A stretch of 64,000 bases of DNA from Diplocarpon mali. Its lineage: Eukaryota > Ascomycota > Leotiomycetes > Helotiales > Drepanopezizaceae. The notes below the pieces were generated by a model, which saw only the letters and a program-made list of their open reading frames with translations, had not been told where the DNA came from and did no database searches. The stretch covers positions 398,896 to 462,895 of the forward strand of contig JAENRP010000004.1 in the NCBI GenBank assembly GCA_024741835.1, in the 5' to 3' direction. Position numbers and translations under genes: made by a program. Of this stretch, positions 22,439 to 33,612 are shown in pieces; within the stretch, counting starts at the first letter, position 1, and each line of letters starts with the position of its first letter.

Positions 22439-23102
22439 TCACGCTCTGTATGGATTGTTGCTCACGGTACTTGTACCGGTGTGGCTTGCATGAAGGGCTG
22501 CTGGAGGGGTCCCAGGAGGAGCTTCGTATGCCGGGGATGGCTCGGTTGCTGTGTCTGCTGGTCGTCTCGTTGGTTCTGCTCGCCATTGTGAGGGGTCGAT
22601 CTTGGTAGCGCCGGCTGGTGGTTGATATGTGGGTGGAAGATCCGCGTGGTTGTATACCGGTGGTGGCATCGGGTACATTCCGTACTGGGGGTTGTTCTGC
22701 TGCGGATATGTGTTGTAGTAAACGGCTGGACTCTGGTACATTGGATCGTATCTTTCTCGGTCTCGTCTGCTTAAGAGCCACTATGAACTATTAGCTCTGA
22801 TCGCGTGGCAGGCAAGGTAGAGCGTACTCGATGATATGCCAGAGGCGCGAGGCCCTTGCTTATCCTTTTCTTCGCATGCATGTAACCACCGATCATGTAT
22901 GCTAGAAACAAGAATAACATCCCAAAGAATAAAAGCCACCTGATGATTTGTCCTTCCTGCCATACCATCAGCATCTCAAACCACTTTCTCTAGGCCAGCT
23001 AGCACGTACTCTGGTCCACCAGAAACTGCGCCTCTCATCGTCCTCGAAAAAGACCAACCCGTCGTCATCGCCAATGTCCCGTCTCTCCATAATAGCCACC
23101 AT
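22439..23102 (-). CDS. RCR-type membrane protein (Congo red resistance)
   Basis: Three exons, 23102-23010, 22956-22828 and 22780-22439, give 187 aa. A single membrane span (IIRWLLFFGMLFLFLAYMIG) is followed by the positive-inside signature GGYMHAKKRISKGLAPLAYH RWL. A cytosolic tail follows, rich in Pro, Tyr and Gln with PPVY and LPPTYQPP motifs that resemble WW-domain (Rsp5) ligands. This matches the RCR family, which in yeast affects chitin deposition and endosome-to-vacuole traffic of plasma-membrane proteins. The first ATG in the spliced frame is at 23102; upstream codons in frame start at a TTG. The stop lies 201 bp from the 3' end of the + strand gene. Confidence 0.87.
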
Positions 23103-23816
23103 TTTGCTCCCACCACGCAACGATACTTTGTCTGGTCCTGCGTTGAGACCGCAGGACTGGTGCTGAGATTCAGGAGACACCGTTGTCTTGACCGGGTTGC
23201 GGCAATCGTCCAAGGCAGTGCTCAGGTATTGAGTCTACCTGCTTCCAATAATTACAGTCTATAAAATTAGGGAAGAGAAGAGATAGAAGTTTTTTTTTTT
23301 TTTTTTTTTTTTGGAACAGAGGCGACTCGGAGTTTGGAGAAGAGAAAGAAGCAGGCTTTCACAAACACAGGTATAAGTGCCCAAGCTTGTCCTGACGGCT
23401 GAGCAGCGGCACAACCTGGTCCTAGGCGGAAACGACTCGGGGGTTTCAGAATTGTCTCGGGCTATTTGCGACTGGTGCACGATTAGTGCCAAATCCTTCG
23501 TCTCTGTTACTGTGATGTTTATTTGGTTTAGTGGACAATTCTTACGACTGCAGATGCGATGTTGTTCCCTTGGAATGGGATTTAAATTGTGTTTACTGGC
23601 ATGGAAATGATCGGCTCTCGAGTAAATGAAACTGTTGTCAAGGGAACGAAATGGGCGCCGCCGCGTTCTCGAACCGCGGCTACCCCTGAGTAAACGCGGC
23701 AGCGTCGCGCCCAACCGAAAGATGGAAACCTCTTGAGCCTCAATGGCCTACACGTGTGAGAAATTGGAAGCAACGGGAACGTGAGATCGTTTGAATGGAG
23801 AGATATATGTGTATGC
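23103..23816. other. Intergenic region upstream of the RCR gene
   Basis: Holds the RCR promoter and the VPS8 3' flank. No gene is recognised. It contains a 23-base T run at 23290-23312. Confidence 0.4.
23290..23312. repeat. Homopolymer T run (23 nt)
   Basis: An uninterrupted T tract about 190 bp upstream of the RCR start codon. On the RCR strand it is a poly(dA) tract, a feature that commonly keeps fungal promoters free of nucleosomes. Its length may be affected by sequencing error. Confidence 0.8.
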
Positions 23817-26800
23817 TTATCCATCTATTGGACATCTGAAAACCCTCCCGTCAGTTTCTGCAGCACTGTCAGCGTGCACGCTCTCCAAGCACTTCTGATG
23901 ATATATGTGTCTGCAAGCCAACACAACCAGTGGTCCTAAATCTGGCTGAACCTTGCTCTGGCCCATCTGCTGAACACCCTCCTCATCTCCGTTTCCATCT
24001 CCATGTAGATAGTTTTCTGGTCCTTTACCTATCTCCTGTGATGGTTGAACTGCGAAGCCTTTACACACATTCTGCACATGCGCTCTTCCTTTACCTCGTG
24101 CGACCTCTGCTCCTGCTTGTTCGGATCTCCGCTCCTTGCGACGAGCTCGATCGAGCTCTTCTCTTTCTTCCCATTTTGAAAACACATTTCCAGCAGCTCC
24201 GGGACCCCAGACTCGACGACCACACGCCTCACACGTGGAGCCACGAGGCCTCCAACCTCTCTGCCGGAGAGCAGTAGCGGATTGCACATTCACGAAGAGA
24301 TCTCTGTCCAAAAGGCGGTTCGCTAGACTGAGAATACTCTCCTCGTATGCGAAAGCAGAGAAAATAGAGGCGAGAACGGCTCGGAGGTCGCTTAAATTGG
24401 GCGAGGAGATGGAGGCTCGAGTAAGGAATGCTCGAAAAATTCTTAAAAACGACAAGCTTACGCCAGAAGGCGAGGGAGCAGATGTCGATTTCAGTAGAGA
24501 AGTGAAACTTCGTTGCACAATAGTGCGTAGTTGAGCCAAGAGCTTGTCGTGATCGACATCGTTAATGTTTTCAAGGTCACCTAAACTGGCTGAAAGATTC
24601 CGCGCGACTTGTACGGTGACATCGATGAGATTCAACCAAAGAGACTCATTCGGAAGTAGCTCATCCTTTGGTGAGGATCTTCGGCGAGCTGTGGATGTGG
24701 ACGCGCATGACGGTGCGGTCTTCGAAAGATCTCGGCACAGCCATATCCCGACATTGGTGTATTTTTGCAAGGCTTCTAAGAGATCTCCGACAGCTTCCCC
24801 GGCGTACGTTGATTGCCTATTTTCAGCTGAATGGTTCAGAAGTCCTAGCACAGTGCTCTCAAGTTGTCTGAGATGTCTGACTAGTCGATCCATGGCTTCG
24901 TGTAATTGCCCTTCCCGTGCAATTAACACCACAGCAGCATCGATAACTCCACTTTCTTCCATATATGGGAGAACGCTCTCGAGATGCAGATCGCTTATTT
25001 GTACTAGTTCCACATATGCTGCCACGTGTGAGGAGTCGTATTTGCACATCAGCTGGACATATCTCTCCGTGAATTCTGAGTGCGTTGGTGGCCTGACTTC
25101 CTCGGATTCTTCTGCTGGAGGTTCGAATATGGTACGTAAGTAGATATACTGCAGCTCGGCATCTTCTGGTAGAGACGAAATAAACTTTCGATGAAGTTGA
25201 GGTGCACAGGTATCGATCGCTTGAGCAGCTTTTATCGCATCGAGATGTACAAGATCGCTCGCATGTGCTTCAATGACTTCATAGACATCTCGAATTTGTC
25301 GGTTCGTCAATCCCGACCGAGGTCTTAAACAGTCGGCTATACATTCGAAGACACCCTCGCGATCTTCCGGATCGTCAAAGTACGCCTGGATTAGCTTGCT
25401 GTATCGTTTGTCTGACCTGTAAATGCTCTTGAGGATCCTGTGAAAACCGGCTCTCTTGAACAGTGGAATCAGAGCTTCCATATCTGGAGGATGATAAACC
25501 GAAAGGAGATACTCCGCACTCAATTGAGCATCATCTGCTAAATCCTCGCCAGGATAGTCACACAAGCCTGCGAGAACCTTGTGCAATGCCGTCCCAGAGA
25601 GCAGCAAGTACTGAGGAAACTTGGGAAGATTACGAGCGATGAACATGTCGAGGTAGATTGTATCCTCCGACGCAAATTCCTCATGGTTCATAACTTCCAG
25701 CAAGATCGTAATGACATACTGGCGGTTGACAGACAATCCAAATACGTGCTCTTCAGACAAGTCACGTTTTGATCCTCCATTGACCGCTCGTTCGGGACTA
25801 TCGTTCAAGAAGGAGTCCTCGAAAGCCTCGTTCAAGGCACTGAGGAAGCTCGGGGCATCGAATTTCAGTATCATCCGCAGATATGGAAAGGAGGGCTCGT
25901 ACGCCAATGTTGGTTGTGTCAGGAATAGTTTCCCTCTTACTTTTGGCCATGCTATGGCTCTTCCTGAAAATATGAACCAGTAAAGCTTTGCTTTAGCTTC
26001 TAGTGCTTCTTCTTCACCTATAACTTCACCCGTAGGGTAGACCCGTCCGGTGAAGGTATACGACATGTACGGGAACATTTTCAGTGCATTAACACCGAAA
26101 ATAGGATCCTCCATAACATTGCCGTTCGTAAAGTAACCCTCATTCTGCACTAAGGGTATCAAAAGCGTCAAGAGATCTATCAGAGGCGTTACGTAATCAT
26201 GAAGTGCTTGGGTCCAGACGTATATGAGCGCATCGTAGAGGTTGTGCTGTTTACACAATGTCGTGATCTGATCAATGTCAAGCGTCGTTGTCTCCATATT
26301 GCAGATCATGTCTTCGAGTCGACTTTCAAGTCCCTTGGCAACGTAATGCTTCACCATTGCTTTCACTACGGTCGGCGGTATAATAGTGATCTGTTTCTCC
26401 AGTATATGAGGTTCCAATGTCTCGAGAAAGATTCCCTCCGAATCTCCATCCTCATACCACTCATATGCCTCATCAAATAGAAATTCAACTTCTTCCAAGC
26501 TGAGACAGGCCTCGAAACAAGCTTCGGCGAGGTCCTTCAAGGGAATATCATCCGCAGAGACAAGCCGTCTCTGTTTCTGACCAAAGGCAAACTTCAAAGA
26601 AGCAGTCATGATTTCCTTCAACTTATCACGAACCATAGAATGCCTCAAAGTCGTGTCTTCCGGCAAACCAATCGTCAACTTATCCGCCGCTCCAGTGTAG
26701 TAAGAAGTTGCCAGATGAATAGCTCCAATGTAGTCGCCATCCTCCATCAATGAAATTAGCCGATCGGCCCAGTTTGACAGAGTCCCAATGGATACATCAT

Positions 26801-28674
26801 TGAAACCCAATAGAAACATTCGACTTTTGTAAGCTTTGAAGCTCATGTGAAAGGCGTCAGCCACAACGCCATGCATAGATTCATCTTCCTCGTCTAATTG
26901 CTCAACCAGTGTGTGCAACTGCTTCGAAAAGAGGTCTTGATGGTAGATATGCTTGTTGGCAAGGTCAAAAGCCTCAGTCATTCGCATACTACCATCCTCA
27001 AGAATTATCAGTCTCTGAGTAATGGTCAAAATGGTCAGGACAGACCGACTGAGCCATTGTACGGCAACGATAGCTTCTTCTGCTTTCCACCGACTCCGAG
27101 GTCTGAAAGAAAGAGTCGAGGGTTTGTCTTTATCTGAGGATGGAATTTCATCGACATCCAGCACAGTCAGAACATTTGACCAGCAGTATACCAGTTTTAC
27201 TTTGGACACATCACTGCCAGTCTTCGAATCCCTCACTTTCAACTTGACTGCTGGGAACCAGGCAAGACATCCGCTCAGAGCACTGTGCGCGGCTACCTCC
27301 TTCGGCCGAGCCGCTTTGTGTTGTGTTTGAGCTATGGGCGTCGTGGACACAATGACCAGCAGGTAAGGTGTGAGCATGGCTGTCAACCCCATTGTATCAC
27401 TTCCACACTCCACATTTCCGAGAGGGAGCGGGGCAAATGCCAATACTGTGCTTGGCTTTCTAGCTTTTGCTGCCGTAGGCAGATCGTTGGGATACCGTCC
27501 TAATATCCGAGTAGTTTTGACAGTCCGGCCAACAGCACCCAGGCCCCTGGTGGCGAGATGCGAGAAAGCCATGCCTTGGGCATCAGCTGAAACTAGAGCT
27601 GTATGCCTAGTTCCCAGAAAACCCAAGTGTCTGATAGCAACACCCGGAACGTGTGCGTCAATCGTCCTATTGACCATCTGGCCAGGCTGAAGACTTGATA
27701 TGTGTAAAAAAGGCCGAGCTGCTCGAGCAATTTCCCACGTGAATATGCTTCCATTTTCGTGCCCGCCGGCAACGATGAGGTGATCAGCGGATATTGCCAC
27801 AGACGTAACAGCACCGGATTCCATAGCTAAGTCTATCAGTATCTTCCCTGAAATTGTGGGCTTGAGTACCCACCTTTGGTTCCTGGTCCTATTATTGACT
27901 TCAGATTTTGATGGTAATCAAAGATTAAAATTATTCCCTTAGAAGTTCCCAATACTATAGATGCAGAGACTGATATACACGTTGGCACGCCAAAATTTCG
28001 TTTACCAATCTCGGAAAACGCTTGCCCGTTCATCTTCTTGAGCTTCGTCCATCGCACAACTTCCCACGGCGGGGAGAGCGTATCAGTATCTCCGGGATCA
28101 GGTATGACTTGACTGCTCAAAGAAGCAGTGCGAGAGTGTGCTCTGAGGAGCGGCGAGGAAGCGCGAGGTATGGACAGGCTGGAGACTGAGAGGCGCGATT
28201 GGAAGCGTCTGTCGAATGGTCGGAATGAAGGGTTTGGGCTTTCGAGACCAGGCCTAGAGGCAACGGATGGGAGTATGCTGCTTCCACCGGGAGAAGAGAG
28301 CACGGAGCCCTGTATATAGTCAATAGCTTACCCTCTAATTGTGATATGTAGCTTACCTGGACCGAAGGAGAATCATCCGGGACTGATAATAAGGATTCGA
28401 TGGGGCTTCCAGCCCTGCGAGGAGGAGCATCCATAGATTCATCCCCAGAGGAATCATCTGTCTGCCGCGCGACTCCGTATCGGTTCGCTCCATTGCCCAG
28501 CTGTTGAGAGGCTGGAGCGGCATCTCTTGCTTCCTCCAACGGCTCTGCAATCCGTCCCGCAGACAACATACCAGCCCCATCCTCTGTTGATGTATGACCT
28601 CCTGAATTCACAGCATCTCCGCTGATTGCAACCTCCTCCACGCCGCTATCCGTTTCCACAGAGGAGGAGCTCAT
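23817..28674 (-). CDS. VPS8: CORVET tethering subunit Vps8
   Basis: Tethers early endosomes as the Rab5-binding subunit of CORVET. Three exons, 28674-28357, 28309-27874 and 27826-23817, joined over two introns of exactly 47 nt each, give 1587 aa. After a Ser/Pro/acidic N-terminal tail (about 200 residues) comes a WD-like propeller region (CISVSASIVLGTSKGIILIF, AVTSVAISADHLIVAGGHEN). A long alpha-solenoid follows, and a C-terminal RING-H2-type finger ends the protein: CEACGRRVWG, then ACRHIYHQKCLE and FRCPIDG. The zinc pattern is stretched by a charged insertion between the second and third ligand pairs. The C terminus closes right after FRCPIDG. The frame is intact for 1335 codons in exon 3. 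Confidence 0.93.
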
Positions 28675-29201
28675 CGGGTCATGGCTCTACTCCTCTCAGT
28701 AGGTTGATGCGCCGCAAGCTGTGCATACATGAAATCTTGCCGCCTCAGCACCTCGTCAGATGAGACTGGTTGTCCCAGTCGATAGGCCGGGCGAGCCGGG
28801 GCAGTCTGACGCCAGATTATTACGCAAACACCAGGAATTTCGAGGTTGTTAGGTGATAACTAGAAGCCTCTCTGGCCTGGGCTTGAGCATGGGCTCAGGA
28901 CGAGGCTCTCGCTTCCTCCTGGGCGGACGGGATTGAGCTCAAGGACAGGGTGCCAAGGTACAGACTGCACTCAACCGCGCCTCTCGCACCTTCAACCTCT
29001 TGTCACAAGGCACAATTTTCGAAATTAATCAAAACTTCTTCGAAATATCTATCGCGCTGGTCTGGCATTCACGAGTGCGGCACAGCTTCGCATAGCCTTG
29101 CACAGACAGTAGTAACTCGTCGAATATACTCAAGCTATTTCTAACGCAGTGCTCGACTAAAACCTCGTCCTATTATCAAACTTCATAAAGAACCATTCAA
29201 A
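28675..29201. promoter_or_regulatory. Divergent promoter region, VPS8 / GPALPP gene
   Basis: 527 bp between the start codons of VPS8 (-) and the GPALPP-type gene (+). No coding frame or specific binding site is identified. Confidence 0.4.
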
Positions 29202-30176
29202 ATGCCTTCTGTCGGCCCCGAACTACCACCTCATCTAGCGAAGCGCAAACGCTCCACCGATGATGAAGCTCCTGATTCTCCACCCCGCAAAGTCCAAGCT
29301 GCAACAGCTCCTCCTCCACGAACCTTGGGACCAACAATGCCACCTACCAGCAATCCAGACGAGCTCGACCTTGGCGGAAACGCAGAAGTCGAGTACGGAC
29401 TCTCAGCATTTAAACCCGCCACATCTCCATCCCAGCGTTCCACTCCACCGAAGAAACGGATTTTCGGGCCCGCGCCACCTCCAGCGAACCTTTCAGAACG
29501 CCCCTCACATCCCGCCGACGAATCATCCGACTCTGATGATGAATTTGGTCCCTCACTGCCACCGGCCCCAGGATCTGCAGCAGAAAGTGCCTTGTTGGCT
29601 CAGCAAGAGGAGGAGAAGGAACAATCAGTGGCAGCAGCAGCAGCTTCAGCCAGACCTCGAAGAGCAGAATGGATGTTAGCTCCTCCTACAGACAGCGACA
29701 TGTCTGAGCGGGTGGATCCAACAAAGCTCAAGAACAGAAAATTCGCATCTGGCAAGGGTGCGAAAGCGACAGCCGAAACGAGTGGTATAAGTGCGATCTG
29801 GACTGAAACGCCTGAGGAGAAGCGACAGCGGTTAGAAGACGAGGTCCTAGGTAGGAAAGACGCGGCTACGGGGAGTAGGGGAAGGAGCACGAAGAAGGAG
29901 ATCAGCAAAGAATTGGAGAGGGAGGAGCAGGCTACTGCTAAGAGGATCGAAGAGTACAACGAAAAGAACCGAGGAAAGAGCTTGTTTGAAGAGAGGGAGA
30001 AATTAAGGGAGAGCAAGGGAGGAAAAGTTGAGGATGACGATGATCCGAGTCAGAGGGGCTTTGATCGTGAGAAGGATATGGCGCTGGGCGGGCGCCTGGG
30101 TCTCGGACAGAAGAGAGAGATGTTGGCCAAGGCAGCCGATTTTGGATCTAGATTCCAAAAAGGAAGATACCTCTGA
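29202..30176 (+). CDS. GPALPP-motif / DUF3752 protein
   Basis: Single-exon gene of 324 aa, ATG preceded by AAA. It has repeated GP-x-(L/M)P motifs (SVGPELPPHLA, LGPTMPP, FGPSLPPAP) in a disordered N-terminal half. A charged, helical C-terminal DUF3752-type region follows (SAIWTETPEEKRQRLEDEVL, EEYNEKNRGKSLFEE, REKDMALGGRLGLGQKREML) and ends SRFQKGRYL. Such proteins are widespread in eukaryotes and predicted to be nuclear, but their biochemical role is not established. The SRFQKG ending and GLGQK segment agree with the family. No intron is needed. Confidence 0.9.
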   Translation: MPSVGPELPPHLAKRKRSTDDEAPDSPPRKVQAATAPPPRTLGPTMPPTSNPDELDLGGNAEVEYGLSAFKPATSPSQRSTPPKKRIFGPAPPPANLSERPSHPADESSDSDDEFGPSLPPAPGSAAESALLAQQEEEKEQSVAAAAASARPRRAEWMLAPPTDSDMSERVDPTKLKNRKFASGKGAKATAETSGISAIWTETPEEKRQRLEDEVLGRKDAATGSRGRSTKKEISKELEREEQATAKRIEEYNEKNRGKSLFEEREKLRESKGGKVEDDDDPSQRGFDREKDMALGGRLGLGQKREMLAKAADFGSRFQKGRYL

Positions 30177-32171
30177 TGCGTGGTCTTGCGTGTACCCCAC
30201 AACTGTGGTTGCAGGCTGGATAATTCTCCAAATGGTTCACGAATCCTATTTTTGCTTTTCGAATGTCGTACAGTGTCCCAGGGTTTTTGATGTCGCAAGC
30301 CTGACTTGTTTCGAATCCCTCGACTCGAACTGCATGACGCACCGCATATACGTCTCATATCTCACAGCAGCCAGATACCATGAACAGGGGGAAGATTTCG
30401 ACCCGTGGGCTGGAAGGGTTAATTCGTAGGACAAAATCTCGATCACTGACACCTCGCCTCCTTAAGGACCAAGATATCAAACTCGCTTGTCTTTGCACCG
30501 AAACAAAACATTGGCAACGCCTATACATATTTGCTTTTCATTTGTCAAAATAAAGCAGCCAATGATATTCACAAGAAACGAAGACTAGACACAATTGTTA
30601 ATCACATTGGCACTTACCACCCCCACATCGGTCCCAACACTATCCGTTCCCACATCGCAACCCTCTCAGCAACTCTGATCTAACTACTCAGCTACGGACA
30701 CCGAACCAGCGGCAACATCTCGTCGGCACGCGCGAGATATCGATACTCTTGCAAACCCAAGTCATGCATCATCTGGCTTGAGACTCTACGATTTTGATGC
30801 TCTCGTTGCTGTTAATGCGGCAAGTTGGCGTAGGACGAGTATGCACGGGTATAATCGAGAGGAGCTGGCGACGGCGTGCCTGGTTGCGGTGGGCGGTACG
30901 GGAAGTACCAATCCATAACTGCTGCCGAGCGGCACTGGCAACGGTAGTGGGAGGGAGCGTGGCCGCAGCTCGTACCAGTCTGGCACGGATATTGCTCTCC
31001 TCGAGCTTGGATCGGGTTTGGCAGATATCCATATCTATAGCCATGCCCAGCATCAGCAGCCCTCGCAGCACGCGAGCCCCATCCCGAGCTCCCGCTGCCG
31101 CCCAGATCGACAATCTGGATATCTCCATCTCCAGTGATTTCTGTATCAGCGATATTGATACCCCCCATCAACACGTCTGCTAGTTTCAGATCCTTCGCTC
31201 CGCTTCGAACGATGTCTGCATCTTCTCATCATATCTCTCTCTGCAAGACGTCACCCCGCTATCCCCGATTCTACTTTCTCCCCACATCTCTAGAATTTGC
31301 ATTCCAGCTCCCGCCCCAGCCTCGAGTCCCAGGACTCGAACTTCTCGCTGCGCTCTCACAAGCCAGTCAGATTGCTGGAAAGCGACTACTCGAGCGAGGA
31401 CGGAGAGTCACAGGCCGTGGTTCAGGAAGAGCAGCCGGGTTTGAGAGGGGTCCGATTTGCATTACCCAACTATGCCTCTTCTGGGGACTCGATTGAGGTC
31501 GTTGGACTAAGCGACGGATGAGCTTCATGACTTGAGTGCCCCTTAGTGACAAGACCACATAGCTCTCAGGGGACGAAGGATAAACATGAAAAATTGAAAC
31601 TGATTTATAGTGCAACAAGCGTGCAAAAGCAGCTCAATCCAATTGAATCTAGTTCGTCGATCAGATCCGATTCTGCAAAAGATCCGTCGCTTGTAGGTGC
31701 CCGTATACACGTCATTGAGTAGCTATCTTCATCTCGCTCCTAGCTTTCCCTCCCTGAAATCTCATCCACGTCCACGCTCCCATGCTTTCCTTGATGTTGG
31801 GAGCTGCAAGGGTATCTGCGAGTGGTGCTTTCCACTGTTCCCTCCGTTCGGTGTTCTTCTCAGCTCCGCCCGACCCCCCCTCCCTCCCCCTCCGCCGCAG
31901 GCCAGCCTAGCAATAAGCTCAGCTTTATCATGGATCAACCAAGTATTCGACAAACAAGACGCAAAAAATTAACAGGAAATGAAAGAACGATGCAACGCTG
32001 GCGTACGGACGTTGAGTGGCGGGGAGAGGTCGTAAATTGCATGCGTAAGTAGTGGACGTAAGGCTAGGTGTTCAGAGATTAATTCGTTATCTCATGGTGT
32101 ATTTACTCGTGTAATGCGTCCTTTGCTGGGATTAGGTATTATAGGATTATTAGCATGTACTAGCGGGTAGA
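30177..32171. other. Convergent intergenic region with ambiguous frames
   Basis: Two kilobases between the 3' ends of the GPALPP gene and the RING gene. Several 60-130 codon frames overlap on both strands at 30770-31180. None has a recognisable domain or a convincing intron chain. The last part (31700-31920) is C/T-rich. Confidence 0.4.
31295..31521 (+). CDS. Possible 3' exon of an unrecognised gene
   Basis: After a CTCTAG that could be an acceptor at 31294, 75 codons read openly to a TGA. The translated composition is protein-like: Ser/Leu-rich, then acidic (ESDYSSEDGESQAVVQEEQP), then VRFALPNYASSGDSIEVVGL. No upstream exon joins it in phase that I could find, so this may be a broken or chance frame. 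Function unknown. Confidence 0.25.
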
Positions 32172-33612
32172 TCACCTGACCCCCCCTGATTCGAGCTGAG
32201 AAGGTGTATGGGTAGCTTCTGGATCAGCAGTAGCGCGGTGACCGAATGGAATCCTCACATGACGGAAAGGATTAGAAGGCACCCATCTTCGTAGGCCAGC
32301 AGAATTCTGCCCTGTTTGGACTGGTCCGTCTTCTGGATGAGCAGGCGTGACAGTAGCAGTGACATCCTGGCGAGACCGGCCACTTCCTCGAGTAGATCGA
32401 CCAGTGCCTTCAGATCCGTACTGCGGTGTGTTGCCAAAGCGTCCTGGGTTTATGAGGCGGTTTCCCCGAACGGCAAGCCATGCCGAGGGGGGCGCTTGTG
32501 GTATGTTTCCTCTCCTTCGTCCAGTTCGTTCAGCCGGCTCTGGCTCTCCTTCCGGTCGGGGCTTCGGGGTATAGTAGTCGGCCTTGCAGAGCGGGCAGCA
32601 TGCACGACGGCCAGTGAGCCATGGGTCTAAGCACGTAGCATGGAAAGCATGGCCACAAGTCAGGCCTCGGACCTCGTCGTCATCCTCGAGTGTGTCGATG
32701 CAAATGGCACACGAGTCTCCAGGGCTCGTTAGAAGCTCAGGCGCGACAGCGGTATGAATATGGTCGTCATCGTCTTCATCATCCTCACTAGTTGTGGTTG
32801 GATGCTTATTGATGGTTTCGGCGTTTGTTAAAACAGCTTCGAGACCGTTACGCTCTTCGAGAGTTGGGGAAAGAGGGCCTTTTTCGTCAACTTTTGCATC
32901 TAAACTCTTGCGCTCCGTCCCGAACCCCTCCCTGAGATTGTTCGTAGCAGGAAGCACAGCAACATCGCGATTTGATGCAGCGCTTTCAGGTCTCGTGTTG
33001 ACAGAATGCTTAGTGTCTGTTGGCGAAGAAGGCATAGCTACCTTCTCTGTTTCCTTCACGCTTGCTGGTCTGCTGACGGGTGCCGTCACTCCGCCCTCCG
33101 TCGGGAGACCTTCCCTCGCCCGCGAGGCTACCCAGCTCTTGTACTTCATCAGCGGGAATCGCTCATTCACCTCATCCATGGTCATGAGCTTCTTTTCTCT
33201 CCTCCTCCGATGTGGTCTCGCAGGCATATTCTCGAGGTTAATCGGATCGGAAGGATCTTCGCCATTTCGGAGCGCGCGATTGCGGGCGTTGTATCGGAAG
33301 CAATATTTGACACCCACGATAATCCTTCGTGATTGTCAGCTCTCAAGTATGTAGATCGAGCCTGAGAAATGCTCACCAGAGATTGGTAAAGACGACCCCA
33401 AAGCCCAGTGCGACGAAGAACAGTAGAGGAGAGCTGGTGGGGCCGCTCGGGTTGTTCGGCATATTGCTATAACTTGGGGCTGGAGTTGCTGATGCTGTCT
33501 GCGAGACTGGAGCAGCAGCAGTCGAGGTCTCTCCAGAATTCAGGTTCCTTCTCTGCAATTCTCTCCCAATGACCTGGGAAGCCTCAGCTACGACGTGATT
33601 GAGTACAGCCAT
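32172..33612 (-). CDS. Membrane-anchored RING-H2 protein, putative E3 ligase
   Basis: Two exons, 33612-33377 and 33324-32172, with a 52-nt intron splitting a Trp codon, give 462 aa. A hydrophobic span (LLFFVALGFGVVFTNLWIIV) at about residues 63-82 is followed by basic KYCFRYNARNRALR. Near residues 265-310 is a RING-H2 finger: CAICIDTLEDDDEV, TCGHAFHATCLDPWL, ACCPLCK. That is the C3H2C3 ligand order of ubiquitin ligases. The remainder is Ser/Thr/Pro-rich and looks disordered. There is no obvious signal peptide or protease-associated domain, so the short N terminus probably faces the lumen or exterior. Substrate and organelle cannot be told from the sequence. Confidence 0.88.
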
